A stretch of DNA of 64,000 bases from an uncultured Bacteroidales bacterium (GCA_944323345.1 CALUSC010000005.1:1-64000); one strand, 5' to 3'. Shown: positions 35,734 through 44,747, numbered from the stretch's first letter. The notes: generated from the sequence alone by a model not told the origin. Translations and numbers: made by a program.

Positions 35734-37638
35734 ATGTTTGTACTGGCTCTCATGCTTCTGATGGCACCTCAGGCGCAGGATACCCTGTCCGCTTCGCAGG
35801 TGTCATCCGAACGATACGATTCTCCTGCCGTCCGGACAGTCTCGTCCGGGCAGATTTCCGCCATGCCTTCCGCAACGGTCACAGATGTCCTGAGGCATAC
35901 CGCCGGTGTACAGATACGTGACTACGGAGGTCTCGGCGGCCTGAAAACAGTGAATGTCCGTTCTCTCGGTTCGCAGCATACCGGTGTCTTCATCGACGGA
36001 GTGAAGGTCAGCAATGTGCAGAACGGTCAGGTGGACCTCGGCAGATATTCTTCAGAGGATCTGGCGTCCGTGTCTGTTTTCAATGGACAGTCGTCATTCC
36101 TGCTCCAGTCTGCATCGGAATTGGCGTCTTCATCCGTTGTCTGTCTGCGGACAGCGTTTCCGGATTTCGGCGAACCCTGGTCTCTCGATGCGAAAGCGGA
36201 GTACGGCTCTTTCACTTCCGGTTCGGGATATCTTTCTTTCCGGAAGCGCATGTCCCGGAAATTTTACATGAAAGTCACCGGCGACTGCCGACACACGGAA
36301 GGCGACTACCCGTTTACATATACTAACCGCTCCGGCGCCGATACCACAGCCCGCAGACAGAACTCCGACCTGACCTCTTTTCATCTCGAACCGTCTTTGT
36401 ACATGCTTTCCGGAAACTCCGCCCTCCATTTGAAGGGATACTGGTATCATTCGGACAGAGGGCTGCCCGGACCGGTCATCCGCAGGTCCGGGCAATACCG
36501 GAGCGGCGACCGCCAGCGTGACGGGAATGTTTTTCTTCAGGGGAATTACAGGTATGTTTCCGGAAGGTTTTCCATGAAAGTCCTGGGGAAATATTCATAC
36601 GACCGGTGCAATTATCTGCAGGATACCGCTGGAAACGTTGCCGTAAGGTATCTTGACCTGCATTATCGTCAGCATGAGGGGTATATGTCGGCCGCAGCCG
36701 CATACAGGTCAGGCGGATTCGGCCTTTCCCTTGCATGGGACAATACCGTTTCCAGCCTTGATTCCGACGTGCCAGGCCTGTCGGGCAAGTTCCGCTGGAC
36801 ATCGCTTCTTGCAGTGAAGGCCCGGTACGTGCATGAGGCATTGTCGGCCGATGTTTCACTGGTATATAACCATTCGGAAGATACATATATTCATGACAGG
36901 CTCAGTCCTTTCCTTTCCCTTCAATATTCTCCGGGGAATTTCCGGTTCCTCATATTCTGGAAAAACTCGTTCAGGCTTCCGACATTCAACGAACTTTATT
37001 ATGTGGCCGTCCCGTCGGCCAATGCCGCACATAATCTCCGGCCGGAGACTGTAGACCAGTTCGATTTTACCGCTTCCTATTCAGCTTCGGCAGGTCCGTG
37101 GTCGTGCGGCTGCCGTGCCGATCTGTTTTACAATATTACCAGGGACAAGATAATCTGGCTTCCGGCTGCGAACCAGTTCGTGTGGTCGGCGTTCAATTAC
37201 GGCCTGGTTCACGGGTACGGATGTACATTGTCCGTAGACAACGGCCTGTCGCTCAGGGATTTCAGGCTGGATGTCAGGCTGGATTATTCCTGTGAGAGAT
37301 CTGCGGACATGACTGATCCTCAGTCTCCCTGGTATCGCGGGCAGATAGCCTATGTCCCGTTGCATTCCGTTTCTGCGGTTCTGGCTGCGGAGTATCGCGG
37401 ATGGGCATTATCGACCTGTTTCCTATACAATTCGGTACGCTACCGGAATTCCGCCAATACGGCAGCGAATCTTATGGACCCGTATTACGCACTCGACGTG
37501 ATGCTGTCCAGAAAACTGCTGGATTTCATGAAAGTGTCGCTCTCTGTCACTAATGTCACCGACTCCCAATACGAAATCATTTCCCGGTATCCGATGCCGG
37601 GAATAAGTTACAGGATAGTTTTACAAGTGGATATTTAA
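35734..37638 (+). CDS. btuB: TonB-dependent vitamin B12 receptor
   Basis: ATG 35,734 (MFVLALMLLMAPQAQ) starts a signal peptide; the frame is open back to 35,623 but that part lies in the leader RNA. The 634 residues have a plug ('PSATVTDVLRHTAGVQIRDYGGLGGLKTVNVRS', 'HTGVFIDGVKVSN') and a beta-barrel ending 'YRIVLQVDI'. The riboswitch directly upstream identifies the cargo as B12 or a related corrinoid. BtuG follows one base later, as expected for a receptor with a lipoprotein lid. It acts in the outer membrane, powered by TonB. Confidence 0.93.
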   Translation: MFVLALMLLMAPQAQDTLSASQVSSERYDSPAVRTVSSGQISAMPSATVTDVLRHTAGVQIRDYGGLGGLKTVNVRSLGSQHTGVFIDGVKVSNVQNGQVDLGRYSSEDLASVSVFNGQSSFLLQSASELASSSVVCLRTAFPDFGEPWSLDAKAEYGSFTSGSGYLSFRKRMSRKFYMKVTGDCRHTEGDYPFTYTNRSGADTTARRQNSDLTSFHLEPSLYMLSGNSALHLKGYWYHSDRGLPGPVIRRSGQYRSGDRQRDGNVFLQGNYRYVSGRFSMKVLGKYSYDRCNYLQDTAGNVAVRYLDLHYRQHEGYMSAAAAYRSGGFGLSLAWDNTVSSLDSDVPGLSGKFRWTSLLAVKARYVHEALSADVSLVYNHSEDTYIHDRLSPFLSLQYSPGNFRFLIFWKNSFRLPTFNELYYVAVPSANAAHNLRPETVDQFDFTASYSASAGPWSCGCRADLFYNITRDKIIWLPAANQFVWSAFNYGLVHGYGCTLSVDNGLSLRDFRLDVRLDYSCERSADMTDPQSPWYRGQIAYVPLHSVSAVLAAEYRGWALSTCFLYNSVRYRNSANTAANLMDPYYALDVMLSRKLLDFMKVSLSVTNVTDSQYEIISRYPMPGISYRIVLQVDI

Positions 37639-37639
37639 T

Positions 37640-38815
37640 ATGTTATTATTCATGAACAGATTGTTTTTTGACTTTATTTATGCATTGTCCGGCAGGACAG
37701 GGTTTTTCCTGGCGGCAGTTTCATTGGCGGCAGCCGTAATTTCCTGCGATCCTGTCGGGATTGAAGATCAGGATGATGGCATTCCTTCCTTAAAGTCGGA
37801 AGTCGTAGGCTTTTATCTTCTGAATGAAGGAACCATGGGGATGAACAACGCTTCTCTCGATTTTGTGGACCTGCGGTCGGGGGAGTATGTGAGCGATTAT
37901 TTTATGCAGCAGAATCCGGAAATGTCACTGGAACTGGGGGATGTGGGAAATGATCTTCTTATCGCCGGAGATTATCTGGTCATAGCTCTGAACGGTTCCG
38001 GTCTGGTGGAAATAGCGGATGCGTCCACTGCAAGGCATATCGCTGAAGTCCCTGTCCCGGAGTGCCGCTATCTGATGGAGGCTGACGGGTATCTGTATGT
38101 CACTTCGTATGCCGGGGGAGGTACGCTGTACAAGATTTCCATGGAGGATTTCAGCATTGCCGGCAGGCTCGGTGTCGGTCATGACCCGGAACAGCTGCAT
38201 TTTCATGACGGGCTGGTCTATGTCCTTAATTCGGGAGGCCTGCAGTATGATCCTGCTACAGGAACTACGGCGTATGAACAGACTGTGTCGGTAGTGGATG
38301 CCGCTTCTTTCGAAGTGGTGAGGACAGTCGATACGGGTTACAGGAACCTTTACAAGGTCATCTGTGCGGGAAATACGGAATACATGACCTCGCGAGGGGA
38401 TTACGGAGCCGATCCGGGAGCTGTCTTTTCGTATGACAGGGCTACTGACCAGACAGTCCTGATAGCCTCCATGCCGGTGTCTAACTGGTGCAGTTATGAT
38501 GGGACTGTTTATACGCAATCCACCACATACGATGAAAACTGGAATCCGCAGATGTCGTTCGGTATCCTGAAAGACGGCAGTTATGAGGAGTCGGAATTCC
38601 TCGACCTGTCTGGCACAGGCATATCTTCATGCTACGGGATGGACGTGAATCCGTCGAACGGGGATTTTGTACTTACTGATGCCGGAGATTATACGACGCC
38701 GGGAACTGTCCATTATTTCAATGCGGACGGATCTCTTTCATGGTCGCATACGGCCGGAGTCTGTCCTTCGAAAGTGGCCTGGCTGACTTCTGTAAATGCA
38801 GAAGCCGGCAAATGA
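37640..38815 (+). CDS. btuG: Surface B12-binding propeller lipoprotein, BtuG-like
   Basis: The 391-residue product begins one base after the btuB stop (ATG at codon 5 is an alternative start). A long signal ends in lipobox VISC (Cys36). The mature part is built of YVTN-like blades: 'GDYLVIALNGSGLVEIADAST', 'GYLYVTSYAGGGTLYKIS' and 'GLVYVLNSGG', fitting a seven-bladed propeller (DUF5074/YncE-like). In gut Bacteroides the BtuG proteins hold B12 at the cell surface with very high affinity and sit on BtuB. The adjacent receptor and shared riboswitch support that role here. The 3' end forms part of a strong hairpin. Confidence 0.88.
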   Translation: MLLFMNRLFFDFIYALSGRTGFFLAAVSLAAAVISCDPVGIEDQDDGIPSLKSEVVGFYLLNEGTMGMNNASLDFVDLRSGEYVSDYFMQQNPEMSLELGDVGNDLLIAGDYLVIALNGSGLVEIADASTARHIAEVPVPECRYLMEADGYLYVTSYAGGGTLYKISMEDFSIAGRLGVGHDPEQLHFHDGLVYVLNSGGLQYDPATGTTAYEQTVSVVDAASFEVVRTVDTGYRNLYKVICAGNTEYMTSRGDYGADPGAVFSYDRATDQTVLIASMPVSNWCSYDGTVYTQSTTYDENWNPQMSFGILKDGSYEESEFLDLSGTGISSCYGMDVNPSNGDFVLTDAGDYTTPGTVHYFNADGSLSWSHTAGVCPSKVAWLTSVNAEAGK

Positions 38816-38852
38816 AAAGAAGATTGCGGACCGGCCGCAATCTTCTTTTCAT
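38812..38852. terminator. Strong hairpin terminator after btuG
   Basis: Perfect 18-bp arms (ATGAAAAGAAGATTGCGG and its complement) with a 5-base loop include the btuG stop codon. A T-rich stretch follows. The A-rich 5' arm could give a T tract for the convergent rubredoxin gene as well. Confidence 0.85.
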
Positions 38853-38870
38853 TAATCTTTTTTCTTTTTT

Positions 38871-39032
38871 TTATTCGACTACCTTGAAATCTTCCTTGCC
38901 GACTCCGCACAGAGGGCATACCCAGTCTGCAGGGAGATCTTCGAAAGCTGTTCCAGGCTCGATTCCGCTGTCAGGATCGCCTACTGCAGGATCGTACTCG
39001 TATCCGCAGACGATGCAAATGTACTTTTTCAT
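38871..39032 (-). CDS. Rubredoxin
   Basis: This short gene encodes 53 residues. The iron is held by Cys6/Cys9 (CIVCGY) and Cys39/Cys42 (CPLCGV), with the usual aromatic and acidic residues between ('[13 protein letters not shown]', '[11 protein letters not shown]'). It is a small cytosolic one-electron carrier, often used in oxygen and peroxide defence of anaerobes (electron donor to rubrerythrin or superoxide reductase). It lies 60 bases downstream of sodB on the same strand, which supports a shared oxidative-stress role. Confidence 0.97.
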   Translation of the reverse strand: MKKYICIVCGYEYDPAVGDPDSGIEPGTAFEDLPADWVCPLCGVGKEDFKVVE

Positions 39033-39092
39033 ACTCTGTTTCTTTTCAAAAGTTTATAATTGTTGTGATATTTGTGTTTCCGACTATATGTG

Positions 39093-39668
39093 TCAAAGCA
39101 GTCTTCCTGCCACTTTCTCCCAGTCGGTCAGATTCCAAATGGCTTCCAGATATGCGGCCCTCCTGTTCCTGTAGTCTATGTAGTAGGCATGTTCCCAGAC
39201 ATCGACTGTGAGCAGAGGCTTCAGTCCCTGCGTCATGGGGTTGTCCGCATTCTGGGTCTTCACTATCGTCAGGGTTTCTTCCTTGTCTTCGCACAGCCAT
39301 GCCCATCCGGAGCCGAATATGGTGGCCGCAGCCTTTATGAATTCTGACTTGAAGTCGGCTACGGAACCGAAGGCCCTGATGATTTTTTCTTCCAGAATGT
39401 CCGGCATCTTTACCGGAGCAGGGGACAGGGTCTGGAAATAGAAATTATGGTTCCATGCCTGGGCGGCATTGTTGAATATCGCTCCGCCGGCTTTCATGAC
39501 TATTTCCTCTATTTCCATATCTTCATACGGCGATCCTTCGATCAGTTTGTTCAGATTGTCTATATACGTCTGAAAATGTTTCCCGTAATGGAATTCCACT
39601 GTTTCCGGACTCAGTACAGGAGCCAGGGCATCCTGACTGTAAGGTAATTCAGGTAAAGAATGTGTCAT
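39093..39668 (-). CDS. sodB: Iron/manganese superoxide dismutase
   Basis: The 191-residue protein has the four metal ligands His27, His74, Asp156 and His160 (motif DVWEHAYY) and the tail 'YLEAIWNLTDWEKVAGRLL'. It disproportionates superoxide to hydrogen peroxide and oxygen in the cytosol. Phe and Gln residues near the metal ('QTLSPAPVKMPD', 'GSGWAWL') fit the Fe or cambialistic type, but metal choice needs biochemistry. Rubredoxin follows on the same strand. Upstream it shares a 30-bp palindrome with a divergent TonB receptor. Confidence 0.97.
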   Translation of the reverse strand: MTHSLPELPYSQDALAPVLSPETVEFHYGKHFQTYIDNLNKLIEGSPYEDMEIEEIVMKAGGAIFNNAAQAWNHNFYFQTLSPAPVKMPDILEEKIIRAFGSVADFKSEFIKAAATIFGSGWAWLCEDKEETLTIVKTQNADNPMTQGLKPLLTVDVWEHAYYIDYRNRRAAYLEAIWNLTDWEKVAGRLL

Positions 39669-39718
39669 ATCTGCGAAATTTTTAGGCCGCTCCTGTCAGG
39701 AGAAACCTGATAGAAAAA

Positions 39719-39726
39719 CAAAGATA
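39719..39726 (-). promoter_or_regulatory. -7 element for sodB
   Basis: The minus strand reads TATCTTTG. The nearest TTTG upstream (39,750-39,753) is 23 bases away and lies in the palindrome. Confidence 0.6.
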
Positions 39727-39728
39727 AA

Positions 39729-39758
39729 CAAAATTTGATATCCTGACATCAAATTTTG
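39729..39758. promoter_or_regulatory. Interrupted palindrome between sodB and the TonB receptor
   Basis: Arms CAAAATTTGAT and ATCAAATTTTG are perfect 11-bp inverted repeats around the 8-base spacer ATCCTGAC. The right arm contains the -33 TTTG of the plus-strand promoter. The position and symmetry suggest an operator for a dimeric regulator acting on both genes. Confidence 0.65.
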
Positions 39759-39786
39759 AGCCTTATCGGAAAAATATCTATCTTTG
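39755..39786 (+). promoter_or_regulatory. Promoter of the TonB receptor
   Basis: TTTG (39,755-39,758), 20 bases, then TATCTTTG (39,779-39,786). The -7 box ends only six bases before the ATG at 39,793, so the transcript may be leaderless. Confidence 0.75.
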
Positions 39787-39792
39787 CGCGCT

Positions 39793-42051
39793 ATGATTTT
39801 TTCATTCTTATATTCGCTGCCCGCAGCGGCTTTGCTGTCGCTCGGTCCGGCTCCGGAGCCTGAGGCTGTCATAACTGATACGCTGTCAGAATCTGTGCTG
39901 GTGACATCGTACAAGCAGGTCCTTCCGATGGAAAGGATAGCTTCTCCCGTTTCTGAAATAGGTATGGCCGAACTTGATTCCAGAGGAATCTCCGATATTA
40001 AGAAATTGTCGTCCGTAGTTCCGAATCTGCACATTCCGGATTACGGCTCGTCCATGACTTCTTCCATTTATCTCCGCGGGTTCGGATCGAGGATAGACAA
40101 CCCTGTAGTCGGCATGTATGTCGACGATATTCCCGTAATGAACAAGAATGCCTATGACATGGAGCTGGCCGATATCAGCAGTGCAGTGCTGCTCAGAGGA
40201 CCGCAGTCTACCCTGTACGGGCGGAATTCCATGTGCGGCGTGCTTTCGCTCGAAACGTTTTCTCCTGAAAACTTCCACGGGAACCGGCTTGCCGTCGAGT
40301 ACGGCAATGCCAATACCGTCCTCGCCAGACTTTCTCTGTACGGCAGTTCCGGAATAGGTTTTTCGGCGGCGTACCGCCATACCGACGGTTTTTATCTCAA
40401 CACATATAACGGTGAACATGCTGACAAGTCGGATGCCCTCAATCTCCGGATGAGGGTATGGAAGCAGCTGCGGAAGGACCTGGTTTTCGAGAATATATTG
40501 TCAGCGTCGCTGACAGATCAGGGAGGGTATCCTTACAGAGAGTACGATACTGCCACCGGGGAACTGGCTCCTCTGGCGTATGACGATCCTTGCGGATACA
40601 GACGGCTGAATGTTACGGAAGGCTTGAAATTCAAGTATATGAATGAGAACTGGACTCTGAGTTCGGTGACGAGCCTCCAGTTCCTGGCCGATGAAATGCA
40701 GATGGACCAGGATTTTACCGTCAGATCCATGTTCACCCTGAAGCAGGCTCAGCTGGAAGGGGCGTTGACGCAGGAACTTATATTGAAGCCGGAGGCCGGC
40801 TGGAGAAAATCCTGGTGGAACTGGCAGACAGGCTTCTTCGCGTTTGCCAAATATAATGACATGTCGGCTCCCGTACGTTTCAAGCATGACGGCATACAGG
40901 ATCTCATACTCGCGAATGCGAACAGCGGACTGCAGTCTGTTTTCGGCGATGCTGCGGCTTTCATGCTTCAGGAAGACGAATTCGACATATCCAGCGATTT
41001 CGGTATCACTACTGCCGGCGCAGCCCTGTATCATGAATCTTATTTCACTTTGGGCAAGTGGACTCTGACGGCAGGCCTGAGACTGGACTACGAATGGGCA
41101 GGAATGGATTATGACAGCCGCGCGCTGGTCCATTACAATATAAAGCTACCGTTCATGACTACCGGTTTTGTCCCGTGCGAGAGTGTGTACAAGGGTTGGG
41201 AAAACAGCAGCTATCTCGAAGTGATGCCGAAGATTTCAGCCTTGTACGACATGGGGTCCGTGAAGCTCTTCGCTACTTTTTCAGAGGGGTACAAGTCCGG
41301 TGGATTCAATACTCAGATATTTTCGGACATTCTGCAGAACAGGCTGATGTCTGCCATGATGGAAAAATCGCCGGTCAGGCTGCCGGAAAGCGGGATCGGT
41401 GCGGATGATACTGTATATAAACCGGAAAAAAGCATGAATGCGGAAATGGGAACGCGGTTTTCCTTCAGCAGCGGCAGGCACAGTTTCTCCGGTACGGCTT
41501 CCGTCTATGCCATAATGTGTGTCGACCAGCAGATTACCGTTTTCCCTTCAGGGAACAGTACGGGAAGGATGATGGCAAATGCGGGCAATTCGCGCAGCTT
41601 CGGTGCGGAAGCCGAGTTTGCGTATGCTTTCGAAGGCTTTTCCTTTTCAGCCGCGTACGGATTCTGTGATGCGAGATTTACCAGATATGATGACGGGCTG
41701 GCGGATTATTCCGGGAACAGGATTCCGTATTCTCCGGAGCATACACTGAATGCGAGAGTCCAGTACAGGTGGGATATGGCCGGAGACTATTTCCGCAGTA
41801 TCACTGCAGGTGCCGAAGTTTCCGCACTGGGAAAGATATGGTGGGATGAGGCAAATACTTTGTCCCAGCCGTTCTATGCCGTGTTGGGGGCTGACGTGCG
41901 AGGCCATTTCAAGTGGTTCGACGTATTCCTCAGGGGCGAAAATCTTACCGATGCCGAATACGGGGTGTTTTATTTCAAGTCTGTCGGCAAATCCTTTTTC
42001 CAGATGGCCCGGCCGCTCAGACTCACTGTCGGACTTTCCGTGAGTCTTTAG
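39793..42051 (+). CDS. TonB-dependent receptor, substrate unknown
   Basis: ATG 39,793 (MIFSFLYSLPAAALLSLG) gives 752 residues; the TTG three codons earlier lies in the promoter box. A short signal peptide leads to a plug ('VVPNLHIPDYGSSMTSSIYLRGFGS', 'GPQSTLYGRNSMCGVLSLET') and a barrel ending in a hydrophobic residue. There is no carboxypeptidase-like N-domain and no SusD, so this is a classic small-ligand receptor, perhaps for iron-siderophore or haem. The shared upstream palindrome with sodB supports an iron or redox link, as inference only. Confidence 0.9.
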   Translation: MIFSFLYSLPAAALLSLGPAPEPEAVITDTLSESVLVTSYKQVLPMERIASPVSEIGMAELDSRGISDIKKLSSVVPNLHIPDYGSSMTSSIYLRGFGSRIDNPVVGMYVDDIPVMNKNAYDMELADISSAVLLRGPQSTLYGRNSMCGVLSLETFSPENFHGNRLAVEYGNANTVLARLSLYGSSGIGFSAAYRHTDGFYLNTYNGEHADKSDALNLRMRVWKQLRKDLVFENILSASLTDQGGYPYREYDTATGELAPLAYDDPCGYRRLNVTEGLKFKYMNENWTLSSVTSLQFLADEMQMDQDFTVRSMFTLKQAQLEGALTQELILKPEAGWRKSWWNWQTGFFAFAKYNDMSAPVRFKHDGIQDLILANANSGLQSVFGDAAAFMLQEDEFDISSDFGITTAGAALYHESYFTLGKWTLTAGLRLDYEWAGMDYDSRALVHYNIKLPFMTTGFVPCESVYKGWENSSYLEVMPKISALYDMGSVKLFATFSEGYKSGGFNTQIFSDILQNRLMSAMMEKSPVRLPESGIGADDTVYKPEKSMNAEMGTRFSFSSGRHSFSGTASVYAIMCVDQQITVFPSGNSTGRMMANAGNSRSFGAEAEFAYAFEGFSFSAAYGFCDARFTRYDDGLADYSGNRIPYSPEHTLNARVQYRWDMAGDYFRSITAGAEVSALGKIWWDEANTLSQPFYAVLGADVRGHFKWFDVFLRGENLTDAEYGVFYFKSVGKSFFQMARPLRLTVGLSVSL

Positions 42052-42149
42052 AAATTGCGGAAATCCCTTATAGTGTGTAACCTGAAATCATGAAAGACTT
42101 ACAGATTTGAAGAATAATTCAAAAAGTTGAAAAAATTTCTTCGAAAAAG

Positions 42150-42270
42150 TTTGCAATATCCTTTTGGATTGTTACCTTTGTACCAGACATAAGAATTTTT
42201 TTCGTGTCTATTTGTTAAGTTCGTTTTATATATGGGCAGGTTCCTTGGGGAGGGAACCTGCTTTTATTTT
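42150..42270 (+). ncRNA. Candidate small RNA or attenuated leader
   Basis: The gap 42,052-42,418 has no gene. It holds a consensus promoter (TTTG 42,150-42,153, 19 bases, TACCTTTG 42,173-42,180). About 50 bases beyond the likely start is a terminator with perfect 9-bp arms GCAGGTTCC/GGAACCTGC (42,236-42,261) followed by TTTTATTTTA. The predicted RNA of about 80 nt also has a 5' AGACA/TGTCT stem. I do not recognise an RNA family. It may be a free small RNA. Confidence 0.5.
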
Positions 42271-42301
42271 ATGCAGCCCAAGTCCCTGCGGGAAAAATAC
42301 T

Positions 42302-42332
42302 TTTGCTCTGTGCTGAAATTTTTGTAACTTTC
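42302..42332 (+). promoter_or_regulatory. Promoter of the MFS-ROK-MFS operon
   Basis: TTTG (42,302-42,305), 19 bases, then TAACTTTC (42,325-42,332), one change from consensus. An AT-rich leader of about 80 bases leads to the ATG at 42,419. Confidence 0.55.
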
Positions 42333-42418
42333 GGAAATTTTGGGATCAAGGCTAAGCGGCCCTCACCCGACAATAAGCTGTAAATTATTCATAATTATAA
42401 TATTAAAACTTTTCTAGC

Positions 42419-43696
42419 ATGAACAAAAAAGGTAATGTCCTCGCGATTGTGATCATGTTCTTTCTGTTCGCAATGATCTCATTCGTGACGGGACTTCAGA
42501 ACCCTATGGGTATCATCGTGAAAGCTCAGTTCGGAGCTTCGAATGCAATGTCTCAGCTCGGTAATCTCGCCAATTTCATCGCCTATGCGTTTATGGGGCT
42601 TCCGGCAGGACTAATATTGAAAAAATACGGATATAAGATAACTTCTCTTCTGGCGGTATCTGTCGGTTTCGTAGGAGTGGGTATATCTTTCCTTTCAGGT
42701 GTGGCCGAGAGTTTCGGCGTGTATCTCACCGGTGCTTTCGTATCCGGATTTTCCATGTGTATGCTGAATACTGTTGTGAACCCGATGCTCAACACTCTCG
42801 GAGGCGGCGGAAACAAGGGTAACCAGCTCATCCAGCTTGGCGGCTCACTCAATTCCCTGGCTGCGACTATCGTACCTATTCTCGTCGGCTATCTTATCGG
42901 AGAAGCTGCCAGCGCTACTATCTCCGATGCGAATCCGGCCCTTTTCATCGCAATGGGTATTTTCGCACTCGCGTTCGTCATAATACTTTTCTCTCATATT
43001 CCTGAACCTGAACTTGAGGCTGCGAAGACGAATCCTCAGCCTGCGGAGGGTACCCTGAAAAGTATCAAGGGCGCACTTTCATACCGTCATTTCGTGTTCG
43101 GTATCATCGCCATATTCGTATATGTGGGCGTGGAAGTCGGTATCCCTAATATCGCCAATCTTTATATGACTTCCCCTGAAGTCGGCATTACTGCCGGAGT
43201 CGCCGGTACCGTAGTGGGAATGTACTGGCTGCTTATGCTGGTGGGACGTCTTGTGGGCGGTGTCATCGGTGGAAAGGTCTCCAGCCGCGCCATGATGATA
43301 ACCGTATCTTCAGTAGCCATCTGCTTCCTCCTTCTGGGCATGTTCCTGCCTGAGGGCAAGATGGTGGCATTCCCGGCCGTAAATTCAGACCTTACGTTCT
43401 CCCTCGTGTACATTCCTGTAGGCGTGGTGTTCTTCGTCCTGTGCGGACTCTGCACATCCGTGATGTGGGGCAGCATTTTCAATCTTGCTGTAGAGGGGCT
43501 CGGCAAATACACTTCCATTGCATCCGGTCTTTTCATGGTGATGGTATGCGGCGGCGGTGTACTTCCATATATACAGGGTGCCGTGGCTGATGCATGCGGT
43601 TATATAAACAGTTACTGGGTGCTCGTGATAGCGGTAGCTTACATGCTGTTCTTCGCTCTCTTCGGATCCAGACCTGCTGCAGGCAAGACAAAATAG
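42419..43696 (+). CDS. FHS-family sugar/H+ symporter (MFS), first copy
   Basis: The 425-residue protein has 12 hydrophobic helices and resembles fucose/glucose-galactose permeases: 'ISFVTGLQNPMGIIVKAQFG', 'NFIAYAFMGLPAGLILKKYGYK' and 'GSIFNLAVEGLGKYTSIASGLFMVMVCGGG'. It should import a hexose across the inner membrane with a cation. It is clearly paralogous to the third gene of this operon. A ROK kinase gene follows after 33 bases, which points to uptake followed by phosphorylation. The precise sugar is not evident. Confidence 0.9.
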   Translation: MNKKGNVLAIVIMFFLFAMISFVTGLQNPMGIIVKAQFGASNAMSQLGNLANFIAYAFMGLPAGLILKKYGYKITSLLAVSVGFVGVGISFLSGVAESFGVYLTGAFVSGFSMCMLNTVVNPMLNTLGGGGNKGNQLIQLGGSLNSLAATIVPILVGYLIGEAASATISDANPALFIAMGIFALAFVIILFSHIPEPELEAAKTNPQPAEGTLKSIKGALSYRHFVFGIIAIFVYVGVEVGIPNIANLYMTSPEVGITAGVAGTVVGMYWLLMLVGRLVGGVIGGKVSSRAMMITVSSVAICFLLLGMFLPEGKMVAFPAVNSDLTFSLVYIPVGVVFFVLCGLCTSVMWGSIFNLAVEGLGKYTSIASGLFMVMVCGGGVLPYIQGAVADACGYINSYWVLVIAVAYMLFFALFGSRPAAGKTK

Positions 43697-43729
43697 AAAT
43701 ACAAGGATTAACGCAAATTTCGGAACAAT

Positions 43730-44704
43730 ATGAATGCAGATATCATCGAAAAACCGTATGTAGTCGGTATCGACATCGGAGGCCAGACTACGAAAATGGG
43801 GATTGTGGATATGCGCGGACAGGTTCTTTCGCAGACTGTCATACGTACTGATACCCATACTGATGTGGAAGATTACGTAGAGGATGTGGCGGATGCCCTG
43901 GATAAGATTATCAAGGAATCCGGCTCGGAGGACAAGGTCCGCGGCATAGGCATAGGTGCGCCTAATGCGAACTACTATACCGGGAACATCGAAAATGCAG
44001 TGAATCTTTCGTGGGGAGGCAGCAAATCCATTCCGTTTGCGGAACTGCTCTCATCCCGGACCGGAGGCACGAAGGTAGCTCTGACCAACGATGCCAACGC
44101 CGCTGCAGTCGGAGAAATGACTTACGGCGCAGCCAGGGGTATGAAGAACTTCATCATGATTACCCTCGGAACCGGAGTGGGAAGCGGCATCGTGATAAAC
44201 GGAGAGGTGGTCTACGGGCATGACGGCTTTGCCGGCGAACTCGGACATACCTGTGCAGTCAGGAACAACGGCCGTCTGTGCAACTGCGGCAAGACCGGCT
44301 GTCTGGAGACATATTGTTCTGCGACAGGTGTTTCCCGTACTGCCCGCGAGTGGCTGACTCTGAGCGACGAGCCGTCTGTCTTGAGAAGCCTGGACGCTAT
44401 TTCGTCAAAGGATGTCTATGAGGCGGCCAAGGAAGGTGACAAGCTGGCTCTGAAGATATTCGAATTCACAGGCAAGATTCTGGGACAGTCATTCGCCGAT
44501 TTCGTGGCATTCAGCGCCCCTGAGGCAATCGTCCTGTTCGGGGGTCTGGCCAGGGCGAAGGAATACCTTTATCAGCCTATTCTTGACTCGATGAACGCAA
44601 ACCTTCTCCCTCTTTGGAGAGGCAAGATCAAGATCGTCTTCTCTCAGCTGAAAGAGTCTGACGCTGCTATTCTCGGCGCTTCGGCTCTGGCGTGGGAACT
44701 ATAA
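43730..44704 (+). CDS. ROK-family sugar kinase (glucokinase-like)
   Basis: The protein (324 residues) has the ATP site 'GIDIGGQTTKMGIV' at the N-terminus and the catalytic region 'NDANAAAVGEMTYG'. 'TLGTGVGSGIVINGEVVYGHDGFAGELGH' follows, then the ROK zinc motif CNCGKTGCLE at about residue 184. It phosphorylates glucose or a related hexose or amino sugar in the cytosol. It lies between two related permeases. No DNA-binding domain is present, so it is a kinase and not a ROK repressor. Confidence 0.92.
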   Translation: MNADIIEKPYVVGIDIGGQTTKMGIVDMRGQVLSQTVIRTDTHTDVEDYVEDVADALDKIIKESGSEDKVRGIGIGAPNANYYTGNIENAVNLSWGGSKSIPFAELLSSRTGGTKVALTNDANAAAVGEMTYGAARGMKNFIMITLGTGVGSGIVINGEVVYGHDGFAGELGHTCAVRNNGRLCNCGKTGCLETYCSATGVSRTAREWLTLSDEPSVLRSLDAISSKDVYEAAKEGDKLALKIFEFTGKILGQSFADFVAFSAPEAIVLFGGLARAKEYLYQPILDSMNANLLPLWRGKIKIVFSQLKESDAAILGASALAWEL

Positions 44705-44747
44705 TTTCAGACGGTGGCCTGGAGGCGTTTTTTTTAATCTGACTTTT

